Positions 19,466 to 28,328 of a stretch of 64,000 nt of DNA are shown in pieces. Source of the DNA: Alphaproteobacteria bacterium (GTDB taxonomy: Bacteria; Pseudomonadota; Alphaproteobacteria; UBA6615); NCBI GenBank assembly GCA_021774575.1, contig JAJFIX010000007.1, positions 110,534 through 174,533 on the forward strand, in the 5' to 3' direction. The translations under genes and the position numbers were made by a program. Within the stretch, counting starts at the first letter, position 1, and each line of letters starts with the position of its first letter. The notes beneath the pieces are model-generated. The model was given only the letters and a program-made list of their open reading frames with translations, had not been told where the DNA came from and made no database searches.

Positions 19466-19876
19466 GCTGAACGTGTTGGATGACTTCAACCGCGAGGGAC
19501 TGGGCATTGAAATAGACTTCTCGTTGCCGGCAGAACGGGTTGTGCGCAGCCTGAACTGATTCATTGAATGGCGTGGGCAGCCGCAGACGATCAGGGTGGA
19601 CAACGGCCGGAATATATCAGCGGAACGTCGATGAGTTGGGCTGGGAAGCGCGGTATTCACATTGAATATATTCAACCCGGCAAGCCACAGCAAAACGCCT
19701 ATATCGAGCGCTACAATCGTACGGTTCGTGGCGAATGGTTGGCTCAAAACATCTTTGAAACGATAGAGGAGGCACAGGAACAAGCAACTCAATGGCTATG
19801 GACTTACAATAACGACAGGCCCAACATGGGCATCGGCGGGATCACATCCGCTATGAAACTGAAAATGGTCGCGTAG
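19466..19876 (+). pseudogene. IS3-family transposase remnant
   Basis: The C-terminal half of an IS3-family OrfB (IS407-like group). It contains [19 protein letters not shown], then the second catalytic Asp in IRVDNG, EYISGTSMSWAGKRGI, IEYIQPGKPQQNAYIERYNR with the last catalytic Glu, and TYNNDRPNMGIGG near the end. A stop after VVRSLN (near 19557) and a frameshift near 19615 break it. The N-terminal half was removed or displaced by the IS6 insertion at 19465. Confidence 0.85.
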
Positions 19877-19962
19877 TTCTACTGGCGGACCCCATTAAAA
19901 ATGGGGGAATTACCGCACGATCGGCCAGCTCTTTGATAATAAGCCAACCGAGAGAACAGGAT

Positions 19963-20568
19963 ATGAAATTGACATGGGTGTTATTCTTTTTCGCCATGGT
20001 AGCCGGTGTTTTGACCGCTTGCAGTGGTGGAAGTTTCTCCGGTTTGGGCGGTATCACTTCGAGCAGCCGGGCATCTTCTGCTGCAACTATCAATACTTCT
20101 CAGATTCAGGAAGAATACCGGTTAGGCGCAGGCGATCAGCTGCGCGTAATAGTATTTGGTGAAGACGATTTATCTGGAGAATTTGTGGTCGACGGCGCGG
20201 GACATGTCTCGTTGCCTTTGGTCGGCCAGGTGCAGGCGGAAAGTCGAACCGTACGCGAATTTCAAAACGATTTGGAGAATGCTCTCAAATCTGGGTTTTT
20301 GAACGAGCCGAGAGTTAGTGCAGAGGTGCTTAACTTTCGCCCGTTTTATATTATGGGTGAGGTTGAAGCGCCTGGTGAATATCCATACACTGAAGGTTTG
20401 ACAGTACTTAGGGCAGTAGCCACTGCAGAGGGTTTCACCTATCGCGCCAATACGCGCCGGGTCTTTATAAAGCGAGCTGGAGAAGAGGGTGAAATCGAAG
20501 CTCCACTGACCACAGAAACGCAGGTCTCCCCAGGTGATACTGTTAGAATTGTTGAGCGATTTTTCTAG
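19963..20568 (+). CDS. Wza-like polysaccharide export lipoprotein
   Basis: A 201-residue polysaccharide export protein. A lipoprotein signal ends in LTAC (Cys at about residue 20). The Poly_export domain begins at EYRLGAGDQLRVIVFGEDDLSGEF and continues with GHVSLPLVGQVQA. One SLBB domain follows (FYIMGEVEAPGEYPY, LTVLRAVATAEGFTYRANT). It is shorter than E. coli Wza (about 380 residues) and has a single SLBB, like many alphaproteobacterial homologues. I chose the ATG at 19963 because the lipoprotein signal starts there. It should form the outer-membrane export channel or its periplasmic part with the Wzc-like protein, although IS debris now separates the two genes. Confidence 0.9.
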   Translation: MKLTWVLFFFAMVAGVLTACSGGSFSGLGGITSSSRASSAATINTSQIQEEYRLGAGDQLRVIVFGEDDLSGEFVVDGAGHVSLPLVGQVQAESRTVREFQNDLENALKSGFLNEPRVSAEVLNFRPFYIMGEVEAPGEYPYTEGLTVLRAVATAEGFTYRANTRRVFIKRAGEEGEIEAPLTTETQVSPGDTVRIVERFF

Positions 20569-20841
20569 TTTACACTAACAAACAGGATGATTATCCGTCG
20601 GAGGTAAACATTCGGTTTAGTCATCAAATTGCGGATATGACGGAGTCTGTATTTGACGTTGACTCGACAAATGTCGGCTTACAAAGCATTTTGTGATTGC
20701 TGTTTCATTTTCTTGCGTAATTTAGAGGACAATTAATTTGATTTGTGGAGTTGCCAAGCAAGGCGTCTACAAATCTAGGGGCACCTCAGGCAGTACAATC
20801 ATATCCGCCCGCATCAGGCCTTAAACATGCGACCACCGGTC
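20569..20841. other. Intergenic gap downstream of wza-like gene
   Basis: No gene was seen between the wza-like gene and the dispersed repeat just downstream of gmd. The two flanking genes are convergent. No T-tract terminator is visible. Confidence 0.35.
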
Positions 20842-20887
20842 CCCGAAACCCTTTTAGAAGCTGGCCCATGAAGATGGGGCTTTACAG
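20842..20887 (+). repeat. 46-bp dispersed repeat, copy 2
   Basis: Matches 42 of 46 bases of copy 1 (17416-17461, opposite strand). It lies ten bases past the gmd stop, and its hairpin (GCCCCAT/ATGGGCC read in gmd direction) could act as a terminator, though no T-run follows. Confidence 0.75.
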
Positions 20888-20897
20888 CGGCAAAATG

Positions 20898-21959
20898 TCA
20901 GTCATCGTTACGATGCCCCTCGCGGGCGACGTTTTTAAGGTCGGCCTCGACCATTTCACGAACCAGATCGGGAAAAGATGTCTTGTGCTCCCATCCGAGA
21001 ACCTGGCGTGCTTTGGCCGGATCGCCGAGCAAAATGTCAACTTCGGTAGGCCGGAAATATTTGGGATCGATCTCGACCAGGGTGGCGCCTGATTTTGCAT
21101 CTACCGCTTTTTCATCCGCGCCCGATCCTTGCCATTCGAGTTCCCGGCCGACAATTTTAAAAGCCAGCTCGACCAACTCGCGCACCGAATGCGCCTCTCC
21201 TGTGGCCAGCACATAATCGTCCGAGGTGTCTTGCTGCAAGATGCGCCACATGCCGTCGACATAGTCGCGGGCGTGGCCCCAATCGCGCTTGGCACTCAAA
21301 TTGCCGATATAGAGGCGCTGCTGCAAGCCAAGTTCAATAGCTGCGACGGCGCGGGTGATCTTGCGGGTGACGAAGGTCTCTCCGCGGATCGGGCTCTCGT
21401 GATTGAACAGGATGCCGTTGGAGGCATGAAACCCATAGGCCTCACGGTAATTGACCGTAATCCAATAGGCGTAGAGTTTGGCGGCAGCATAGGGGCTACG
21501 CGGATAGAACGGCGTAGTCTCGGTCTGCGGAATCTCATGCACCCTGCCGTAGAGTTCCGATGTCGAGGCTTGATAAAAGCGCACACTGTTTTGCATATCG
21601 AGGATACGGATTGCTTCTAAGAGCCGCAGCGTGCCAAGGCCATCGGCGTTGGCTGTGTATTCGGGAGTTTCGAAACTCACCTGGACATGGCTTTGTGCGG
21701 CCAGGTTGTAGATCTCGGTCGGCTGGACCTGCTGAACCAGGCGGATGAGGTTGGTCGCATCAGTCATATCGCCGTAATGCAGCGAAAATCGAACCTTCTC
21801 TTCATGACGGTCTTGGTAGAGATGATCTATGCGACCGGTGTTAAACGACGAGGACCGGCGCTTGACCCCATGGACATCATAGCCCTTGGCCAGCAGAAGC
21901 TCAGCAAGGTAGGCGCCGTCTTGGCCGGTGACGCCGGTGATAAGAGCCGTTTTCGTCAT
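20898..21959 (-). CDS. gmd: GDP-mannose 4,6-dehydratase
   Basis: A 353-residue short-chain dehydrogenase/reductase that converts GDP-D-mannose to GDP-4-dehydro-6-deoxy-D-mannose, the precursor of GDP-fucose, GDP-rhamnose and GDP-perosamine. NADP is bound by [17 protein letters not shown] near the N-terminus. The catalytic Tyr-Lys pair is in [12 protein letters not shown] and the Ser/Thr in [10 protein letters not shown]. The family strings [16 protein letters not shown] and [14 protein letters not shown] are intact. Length is normal for the family. No fcl, rmd or per gene is in the window, so the final sugar cannot be stated. It is alone on the minus strand, downstream of the IS6 remnant. Confidence 0.96.
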   Translation of the reverse strand: MTKTALITGVTGQDGAYLAELLLAKGYDVHGVKRRSSSFNTGRIDHLYQDRHEEKVRFSLHYGDMTDATNLIRLVQQVQPTEIYNLAAQSHVQVSFETPEYTANADGLGTLRLLEAIRILDMQNSVRFYQASTSELYGRVHEIPQTETTPFYPRSPYAAAKLYAYWITVNYREAYGFHASNGILFNHESPIRGETFVTRKITRAVAAIELGLQQRLYIGNLSAKRDWGHARDYVDGMWRILQQDTSDDYVLATGEAHSVRELVELAFKIVGRELEWQGSGADEKAVDAKSGATLVEIDPKYFRPTEVDILLGDPAKARQVLGWEHKTSFPDLVREMVEADLKNVAREGHRNDD

Positions 21960-22137
21960 TTGCGGTCGTGCCTCCGGTGTGTGTCGCGTGATAATTGCAT
22001 AGAGTTGCCGAAAAGTTCTCGGCGTTTACGCCGAAAACAGATTAACCTACGACGGTGTCTGGGGCACGGATTATTCCCGATTTGGGTGGTGTCAGTCTAA
22101 TTCGAACCAGCCTCAAAAGTATACGATGACGGGGTTT

Positions 22138-22555
22138 TCACGCCGCAAGGTGATGCCATTCGACTAGCGCGGCGTCACAGTTTTCTTCGAAGGTTTCACA
22201 GTGGTTCAGGTGATGGCCGAGATTGAAATATTGTGTATAGAGGCGTGGATAGAGGAGAATTTCTGCAAAGTCTTTACGCTCCGAAAATTTTCCATCGCAT
22301 CCTCCCGTCATCAAAATGGTTGGTGTGAATATTCCGCTCGGTTGTTTAGCCAACGTCCGCATTCCTGGTCGGCTGCATAACCGATCACATTCATCGCTGC
22401 TCAATACGGCCGAAGTCGGTCCGGTACGATTTACATTTGGTCGACCGCAACGTCTCATCATGCGCTTCAAAAACTTTGATATAGCCTTACGGTCCCGCCG
22501 TTTTGTCGCGAAAACTTCGAGCACATCACCTTCGTGATCAACGGCCCGCCATCTC
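22138..22555 (-). pseudogene. IS6-family transposase remnant
   Basis: A decayed IS6-type transposase. RWRAVDHEGDVLEVFATKRRD and KFLKRMMRRCGRPN match the central part, and ALVEWHHLAA the C-terminus. The part around the second catalytic Asp is frameshifted and the N-terminal third is missing. The right edge is fused to the TraD-like pseudogene near 22560, which marks a past insertion or deletion junction. Confidence 0.75.
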
Positions 22556-22562
22556 TTTGCCG

Positions 22563-23920
22563 GAACAATCGATTTCACCATCCCGACCGAAGCGCGCTTC
22601 GAGCATCACCACATCATCGCCGGCACTGGTCATGGCAAGACCCAAACGCTCGAATACCTGATCACCTTGGATTTGACTGCAGTAGAAAAGGGCGAGCGAT
22701 CCATAATCGTGATCGACAGTCATGGCGACGTCATTCCGATAATTTCGAAACTCAAGATGTTTGCCCCTGGTGGGGCGCTACATGATCGGATAGTCATCAT
22801 TGATTCCACGGACGTCGAATATCCTGTTTCGCTAAATCTATTCGATATCGGATTGGAGCGGCTCGACAGCCATTCTCTGCTTGACCGCGAGCGGCTAACA
22901 AACTCGATTCTTGAGCTTTATGACTTTGTTTTGGGGTCGCTCTTGCCGGCGGAGATGACCCAGAAGCAGAATGTGATTTTCCGATATGTCACCCGGCTGA
23001 TGCTGCACATCCCCGACGCGATCATACATCCTTTTCGTGAGCTGATGGAGCCGAATAGCGTAGTCAAATTTGCCGAACATATCGAAAAACTAACCGGCAC
23101 CGCGTGGCAGTTTTTTGAGACCGAGTTCGGCTCGAAGGAATTCACCCAGACCCGACGTCAGGTGGTGCGGCGACTATGAGGAATTCTGGAAAACCAGACC
23201 TTTAACCGGATGTTTTCCCACCCGCGCTCGAAATTCGACCTGTTCGGCGAAATGAACTCGGGAAAAGTCATCTTGATCAATGCGGCCAAGGATCTTCTAA
23301 AGGAGCAGGGCGCGCAGATATTCGGACGGTTTTTTATTGCTCTGATCGCGCAGGCGGCGCAAAAGCGAGCGATATTACCAGTGAACGAGCGCCTGCCGAC
23401 CTTCGTATATATTGATGAGCCGCGGATTATTTCGACCGGAATATCGGCCTAATTTTGAGCCAGGCGCGCAAATACAATGTGGGCATGATCCTGGCCCACC
23501 AGTATCTGGGCCCGCTTGATCCCAAGCTGCAAGAAGCGTTCGCAGCCAATACCTCAATAAAGTTCGCCGGGGCGCGCGCACGTGATGCCCGGACGCTTGC
23601 CCCGATGTTTTACTGTGATGAGGGTCTTATTGAAACACAGCCAAAAGGTAATTTTGCCGCTTTCGTCCGCGGAGTCGCTAAGACTGCTTTGCCGCTAAAA
23701 TATCCACTTGGTCATATGGAGGCTATGGAGCGCATGACGGCTGAGGAAGGGGAGCAAAGAGAGGCGATGCGCGCGATATGCTGTACATCATAGCGAACTG
23801 CCTGATAGGTCAGCTAGCGATTCCGATCGTGACGAAACCGATATGCAGGCCCGGGAGACGAATGCTGGAGAAGACGGCGGGCCTGATATCATTGATACGA
23901 GCGCCAAGCCGGAATGGTGA
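22563..23920 (+). pseudogene. TraD/TraG-like conjugation ATPase pseudogene
   Basis: A broken AAA ATPase of the TraM-recognition/TraD-like group, known from coupling proteins of conjugation systems and related DNA-pumping ATPases. The reading starts mid-protein at GTIDFTIPTEARFEHHH, with Walker A as AGTGHGKT, then IIVIDSHGDVI and a Walker B region FVYIDE. Three lesions are visible. A TGA at 23177 replaces the Trp codon expected in RRLWGIL. A one-base loss near 23417 falls in what should read IDEAADYFD. A further shift near 23780 comes before a C-terminus ending DTSAKPEW at 23920. The 5' end is cut by the IS6 remnant. No other conjugation genes are nearby. Confidence 0.75.
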
Positions 23921-24072
23921 TCGGCACTAAAACGTGTTGCTTTGGAGCGCGATATCGGTTTCATTCGCCGCGTGAAATTGCTACACATTTGGTGCTCCGA
24001 GACATTCATGTGACTAGTTGGTGACTAAGACGACTAACGAATGCCAGAAAAAACCAACTAATACAAGTAGTT

Positions 24073-24148
<76 letters not shown>

Positions 24149-24204
24149 TCCTTCCAACTCGGAATCTGTTTTGGTCGCCTCAAGCCCTGGTGATGGCGTT
24201 TTTG

Positions 24205-24597
24205 CTACTGCATTTTTCTGGTTCGTTTTTTCGAGCGCCGTGCGGCCGGTTTTTTTGCGGTCAAGCTCTTGAGCAGCCCGTAAAAACTGTCCCTGACCTG
24301 CTTGTCCGGTATGCCCTCGATCATTTGTGCAGCGCGCACGAATTTCAAACTCGGGGTGTCATCGTCGATACGCGACCGGCCAGTCGTTCCCTCGAAAAAA
24401 TACGCTGGATCGACTTCTAAAATCTGAGACAGTTCAAAAAGCTTACTTGCCGAAATACGATTATAGCCGGTTTCGTATTTCTGTATCTGCTGAAATGACA
24501 AGGAAATCTCGTCCGCCAAGCTGGTTTGCGTCATGCCATGACGAATTCGTAGTGCTCGTAATCGGGCTCCAATGTGAATATCGACGGCATGTGGCAT
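24205..24597 (-). CDS. XRE-family transcriptional regulator
   Basis: A 130-residue helix-turn-helix regulator. The HTH_3 domain covers residues ~8-65: IGARLRALRIRHGMTQTSLA, then ISLSFQQIQKYETGYNRIS, SASKLFELSQIL. This exact style, with QIQKYE in the recognition helix, is frequent in Alphaproteobacteria. The C-terminal part ends in a basic tail (KKPAARRSKKRTRK). It is divergent from the diiron-cupin gene and shares a 190-base intergenic region with it that holds an inverted repeat. It is therefore a good candidate regulator of the amino-acid oxidation block. Confidence 0.85.
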   Translation of the reverse strand: MPHAVDIHIGARLRALRIRHGMTQTSLADEISLSFQQIQKYETGYNRISASKLFELSQILEVDPAYFFEGTTGRSRIDDDTPSLKFVRAAQMIEGIPDKQVRDSFYGLLKSLTAKKPAARRSKKRTRKMQ

Positions 24598-24643
24598 TTT
24601 AAGTACTCCGTTATTAAGGGAAAATATTGGACTGTGGCTGGGT

Positions 24644-24673
24644 CACAATCGAATAGACGACCATGCGATTGTG
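24644..24673. promoter_or_regulatory. Inverted repeat in divergent promoter region
   Basis: CACAATCG at 24644-24651 and its perfect reverse complement CGATTGTG at 24666-24673 are separated by 14 bases, so half-site centres are about two helical turns apart. It lies between the XRE gene and the diiron-cupin gene and is a plausible operator for the XRE or Lrp protein. Confidence 0.5.
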
Positions 24674-24787
24674 CCATTATAAATAGTATTAATCACTAAA
24701 AATAGTAATTTTGGACGCTTTTATCCGACCACAAGATGCCCCATTCTCCAATTTGGTGTTAATTTTTATGATGAGGAATTGTGAAAA

Positions 24788-26173
24788 ATGGGAGGCGTAC
24801 TTAGCGAAATTGGACTTCAAGAAAATGGCGAAATTCGCGATAGGGTTGCAGCATTCATACTAAATCCCCTTTTTCAAGGTGTAGATCACTGGCTGATTGA
24901 AAATGGTCAATATAGGCGTCCTGTACGGCCACAGGATGCAAGTCAGCTTGATTTCAGTACGATACTGAGCAGGGATAACAATTGTTCGTCGAATGCCCTT
25001 ATGGGGCACAGGATGCTGCTCAATATCTACGAGACGGACTTAGTTTTTTTGCCCAACGAGACGGGAAATATTCACGATGCGGATTTTCTCTCCTTCTATT
25101 CGAGTGAGAATTCCCGCAATGGAGAGGCGCTCCGTCCTGATCTTGAGCGCCATCTTTTCGGGTTTCTTGAGCAGGAAATAGATGTGTCCGGTCTTTGGAC
25201 GCAAGCTGCTATGGACGCCCTGTTCGAAGAGAGGTTTGAGTCAAACCGAACCAAACCGAACCCTTTGACCGACACCATTTTGGGCGCGAACTCACCCGAG
25301 GAAGCAGCCCACTTTTTCCTAATCCAGCTCGCCGGAGATTTCCTAACCGAAGCCTCGGCAATGGCCAGAAATATGCCTGGCAGTTATGGGAAGTTGCAGT
25401 CCGCATTGTTCAAAATTTTGATCGACGAGTACGGTTACGGGATTGCCGAGGCCAAGCACAGCACCATATTCGGAGAGACAATGCGCAGCGTAGGCTTGTC
25501 GCCGGACGTGCATACATATTGGCAGTTCTACCTACCCACATCGTTGGCATTGACCAACTATTTCCACTTCATCTGCCGTCATCGGCCATACTTCTTCCGT
25601 TATGTGGGGGCCCTCTACTACACGGAGCAATCCTTGGTTGATACAACCAAATATCAATCCAAGATGCTGCGTGAAATTTTCAAGGACGAGGTCGATACCC
25701 ATTATTTCGACGAGCACACACACATAGATAAGTATCACGGACGGATGGTCCGGGATCAGATCATTCTCCCGATCATCGAGACATATGGGGCGCAAGTCAT
25801 TCCTGAAATTGTCCGTGGATTCGAGGAATTCAGGTTGCTTGAAGACCTGGCCAGCGAAGAGTTGATTGCCCAAATTTTGTGGTCCGACGGTCGGGAGGAT
25901 TTCAAGCGTCAAGCCGCCAATCTTGCCTCGCAATATGCAAACCGGGAAGGACTTCGGTTTAGCGAACCAAAAGGTGAGCTCTCTGTCACTCACAGTCATG
26001 ACGCCAACGAGCTCATTATGGTTGAAAGTGGTCAACTCTCCATTGTTACCAGCCATAGTCAAAACTTGACCTTACGCGAGGGTGAAGGCGTGGTGATTCC
26101 ACGCCACCGATTACACGGGTCCCTTGTTGAATCCGAGGTGTGCACCTACGTCGTCCACGAATTGCCGGCCTGA
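24788..26173 (+). CDS. SznF-like diiron oxidase-cupin fusion
   Basis: A 461-residue protein joining a heme-oxygenase-like diiron oxidase (HDO) domain (residues ~170-350) to a C-terminal cupin (~395-461). Diiron ligands in the family pattern are E188, E214 and H224 (EYGYGIAEAKH), E280, then H310, D314 and H317 (HxxxDxxH). The cupin has H402 and H404 (THSH) and H443 (RLHGS). As I recall, SznF of streptozotocin biosynthesis uses E189, E215, H225, E281, H311, D315, H318 and H407, H409, H448, almost the same numbering, and is 471 residues long. SznF N-hydroxylates N-methyl-arginine and rearranges it to an N-nitrosourea. No arginine methyltransferase is nearby, so the substrate may differ. The stop overlaps the Rieske gene start. 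Confidence 0.85.
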   Translation: MGGVLSEIGLQENGEIRDRVAAFILNPLFQGVDHWLIENGQYRRPVRPQDASQLDFSTILSRDNNCSSNALMGHRMLLNIYETDLVFLPNETGNIHDADFLSFYSSENSRNGEALRPDLERHLFGFLEQEIDVSGLWTQAAMDALFEERFESNRTKPNPLTDTILGANSPEEAAHFFLIQLAGDFLTEASAMARNMPGSYGKLQSALFKILIDEYGYGIAEAKHSTIFGETMRSVGLSPDVHTYWQFYLPTSLALTNYFHFICRHRPYFFRYVGALYYTEQSLVDTTKYQSKMLREIFKDEVDTHYFDEHTHIDKYHGRMVRDQIILPIIETYGAQVIPEIVRGFEEFRLLEDLASEELIAQILWSDGREDFKRQAANLASQYANREGLRFSEPKGELSVTHSHDANELIMVESGQLSIVTSHSQNLTLREGEGVVIPRHRLHGSLVESEVCTYVVHELPA

Positions 26174-26526
26174 TGCTGGTCTGTGAGATTGACAGCGCCA
26201 CATACAATTATGTTGTGGTGGCGTCCCTCAAATATTTCCTGTTGCCGCTTCCAACATTGGAAATTGTCGTCGTCAATGATCGCTGTCCCCATCGTGGCGG
26301 TCCCCTGCATCTCGGTATCTGGCGGCATGAAAGTTCAACAATCGAATGCCCATGGCACGGCACGTGTTGGACACTGCGGACCTTGCGGCATCGGGGCCTC
26401 ATAGTGCCGAGCGTTCGGCGCGGTCAGACGGTTACTGCGATCTTCGAACAAATTGACCCGATGGCGCCGGTCGATTTGGCTTGGAAAGAAAAGCGGCCAA
26501 TGGAAGGTAGCGATTATGCCGAGTGA
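26173..26526 (+). CDS. Rieske [2Fe-2S] ferredoxin-like protein
   Basis: A 117-residue single-domain Rieske protein. The cluster ligands are in RCPHRGGPLHLG (CxH) and ECPWHGTCW (CxxH), separated by 17 residues, as in Rieske ferredoxins and the small ferredoxin-like subunits of oxygenases. No signal peptide or membrane anchor is seen, so it should be cytoplasmic. The ATG at 26173 overlaps the stop of the diiron-cupin gene (TGATG), so the two are translationally coupled. The likely role is electron delivery to the diiron site. This is an inference from coupling and protein type. No reductase gene is present nearby. Confidence 0.85.
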   Translation: MLVCEIDSATYNYVVVASLKYFLLPLPTLEIVVVNDRCPHRGGPLHLGIWRHESSTIECPWHGTCWTLRTLRHRGLIVPSVRRGQTVTAIFEQIDPMAPVDLAWKEKRPMEGSDYAE

Positions 26527-27784
26527 AGTCGGTCAGGAGTTAAAGAGAACAGTCGGTCCGTTTGGTGCGGTTGCGCTTGCCCTCGGTATTGTCATTGGCG
26601 CTGGCATGTTTTCCCTGCCGGGTCTCGTTTATGCCGAAAGTGGTGGGTGGGCTGTACTGGCTTGGGTTCTCGATGGGGTGCTGATCCTGCCTTTGTTGGT
26701 CATTTTCTCGTCCCTCGGACGTCGGTTTCCCGGCGCTGGCGGGGTTACGGAATTTATTTCCAATGCGTTCCCGAGCCTGAAGCCCGGTTGTGCTTATATT
26801 TTAATCGGTGCGTTTGCGTTGGGACTGCCCGCGATAGCGCTCACCGGTGCGGGGTATATTGCCAGTTTTTTTGGACTTGATGGACGCAGCGACTCCGCTT
26901 GGATCATCAGCGGCATTGCTGGCGGTTTCCTTTTGCCGGTGACCGGCCTAGCTTGGAAAGGCGCCAGTCTTTCCGGGTATGTTCAGAACGTTGTCGTAAC
27001 ACTGCTTGTCGTTTGTCTGGCTGTCGTTGCAATTCTCGCAATTCCTGGTTGGGGGTCAATCGATTTTTCGGTCGGCAATCCGACCTGGCCCGGTGTGTGG
27101 AATGGCATGGCTCTTGCAATCTTTGCCTATACTGGATGGGAAATGCTGGCTTGTATCTCCGAGGAGTTTGAGCATCCGGAGCGCGATTTTCCAATGGCAG
27201 TGGCGCTGAGCTTTGCAATCGTTCTGCTGCTCTATGTCGGTATCGCCCTCGCCGTTCAAGCGTATGTCGAACCGGGGAACTCTAGCCTCGTCACCGCTCC
27301 TTTTTTGGCGGTAATAGAAGCGATCATCGGCGACCATGCCCTGAGCCGCACCTTGTTCACGATCCTAACCGCTGTGGTTATTTCTGCCAATTTGAATGGT
27401 GCCGTTTGGGCTGCCTCAAGGTCCATTTTTGATGTTGGTCGTGACGGATGGACGCCGCGCTGGATGGCTCTACATGTTCTCGAATCCGCGACACCTCGGC
27501 GCGCTCTCCTTTTCCTGAGTGTCATTTTTATAGTGGTCCTTCTACTATACGCGGTCGAGGCGTTAAGTCTTACAGATTTGCTGCGTACGGCTGGCCAAAA
27601 TTTCTTCGTACTCTACTTGATCGCGGTCGCGGCCTTCCTTAAGCTTGAAACGGCGGCGCACCGTAAGGCATTCGGCGCCATCACACTCTTGATTTGTTTG
27701 GTTTTCGGTGGTGTATTCGGGTGGGGACTGCTCTATTCGGCTGTCTTGTTTTGTTTGCCGTACCTCGTGCGAAGGAGCAGCTAG
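26516..27784 (+). CDS. APC-family amino-acid permease
   Basis: A 422-residue integral membrane protein with about twelve hydrophobic segments. It shows the APC-superfamily N-terminus VALALGIVIGAGMFSLPGLV, in which the unwound first helix carries GxGxF, and the helix-6 region AIFAYTGWEMLACISEEFEHP with the conserved Glu. The overall look is near the YjeH/AdiC side of the family. The ATG at 26516 follows GGAAGG and overlaps the Rieske gene by 11 bases, so it belongs to the same operon. It either imports the amino-acid substrate of the diiron enzyme or exports a product. The sequence does not decide direction. Confidence 0.87.
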   Translation: MPSEVGQELKRTVGPFGAVALALGIVIGAGMFSLPGLVYAESGGWAVLAWVLDGVLILPLLVIFSSLGRRFPGAGGVTEFISNAFPSLKPGCAYILIGAFALGLPAIALTGAGYIASFFGLDGRSDSAWIISGIAGGFLLPVTGLAWKGASLSGYVQNVVVTLLVVCLAVVAILAIPGWGSIDFSVGNPTWPGVWNGMALAIFAYTGWEMLACISEEFEHPERDFPMAVALSFAIVLLLYVGIALAVQAYVEPGNSSLVTAPFLAVIEAIIGDHALSRTLFTILTAVVISANLNGAVWAASRSIFDVGRDGWTPRWMALHVLESATPRRALLFLSVIFIVVLLLYAVEALSLTDLLRTAGQNFFVLYLIAVAAFLKLETAAHRKAFGAITLLICLVFGGVFGWGLLYSAVLFCLPYLVRRSS

Positions 27785-27791
27785 ACAACCG

Positions 27792-28328
27792 ATGGTAATT
27801 CGAGAGAAAAAGGAAATGGCGCGGCCAAAGGGAACAAAGCCAGCGTCCGAAAGATGGGTGCTGGACGCGATTGATCGAAACATTATTGCCCTGTTGCAGG
27901 CGAATGCCCGCATCCAGATCAGCAATCTTGCGCGTGAAATTGGATTATCGCGTACCGCGACCCAGGCCCGCCTAAACCGCTTGGAGATCGAAAATATCAT
28001 TCGAGGTTATACGATAAGGCTCGACGACGATTCCTCCTGGCCAAAAGCTCAGGCTTTTGTGATGCTTTATCTCGGTGGTGGATTCTGCGACCGGGTGCTG
28101 CCCTATCTGGAGAAAATTCCCGAGGTCAAAGCCAGCTACTCGGTTGCTGGAGAGGTCGACATGATCCTAATTGTCGAGGGCTGGGACATGGAGGATATTG
28201 AACGCATTCGCGTTGAGATCGCCAAAATTCCTGGTATTCACGACTTCGATATACGGGTGGTTATCAAGGAACGATTTGATCGGCGTGGTGTAGCGTTGAC
28301 CGAGTTTGCGAGCAAGACCTCCGCGTGA
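27792..28328 (+). CDS. Lrp/AsnC-family regulator
   Basis: A 178-residue Lrp/AsnC regulator. The N-terminal HTH begins with VLDAIDRNIIALLQANARIQ and NLAREIGLSRTATQARLNRL. The C-terminal RAM ligand-binding domain follows with VKASYSVAGEVDMILIVEGW. A basic stretch of about 20 residues precedes the HTH. I took the ATG at 27792. The ATG at 27816 (MARPKG) is an alternative, and neither has an ideal ribosome-binding site. Regulators of this family sense amino acids. Its place seven bases after the permease gene suggests it controls the diiron-cupin/Rieske/permease operon in response to the substrate. Confidence 0.88.
   Translation: MVIREKKEMARPKGTKPASERWVLDAIDRNIIALLQANARIQISNLAREIGLSRTATQARLNRLEIENIIRGYTIRLDDDSSWPKAQAFVMLYLGGGFCDRVLPYLEKIPEVKASYSVAGEVDMILIVEGWDMEDIERIRVEIAKIPGIHDFDIRVVIKERFDRRGVALTEFASKTSA

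Noticed and set aside
20842..20887. Hairpin after gmd as a simple terminator only
   Set aside because: There is no T-tract, and a near-identical copy exists 3.4 kb away without gmd, so a dispersed repeat explains it better.
21129..21620. 163-codon plus-strand open frame
   Set aside because: It is antisense to gmd, which is complete and well conserved.
25532..26062. 176-codon minus-strand open frame
   Set aside because: It is antisense to the diiron-cupin gene, which has all metal ligands; a shadow frame.
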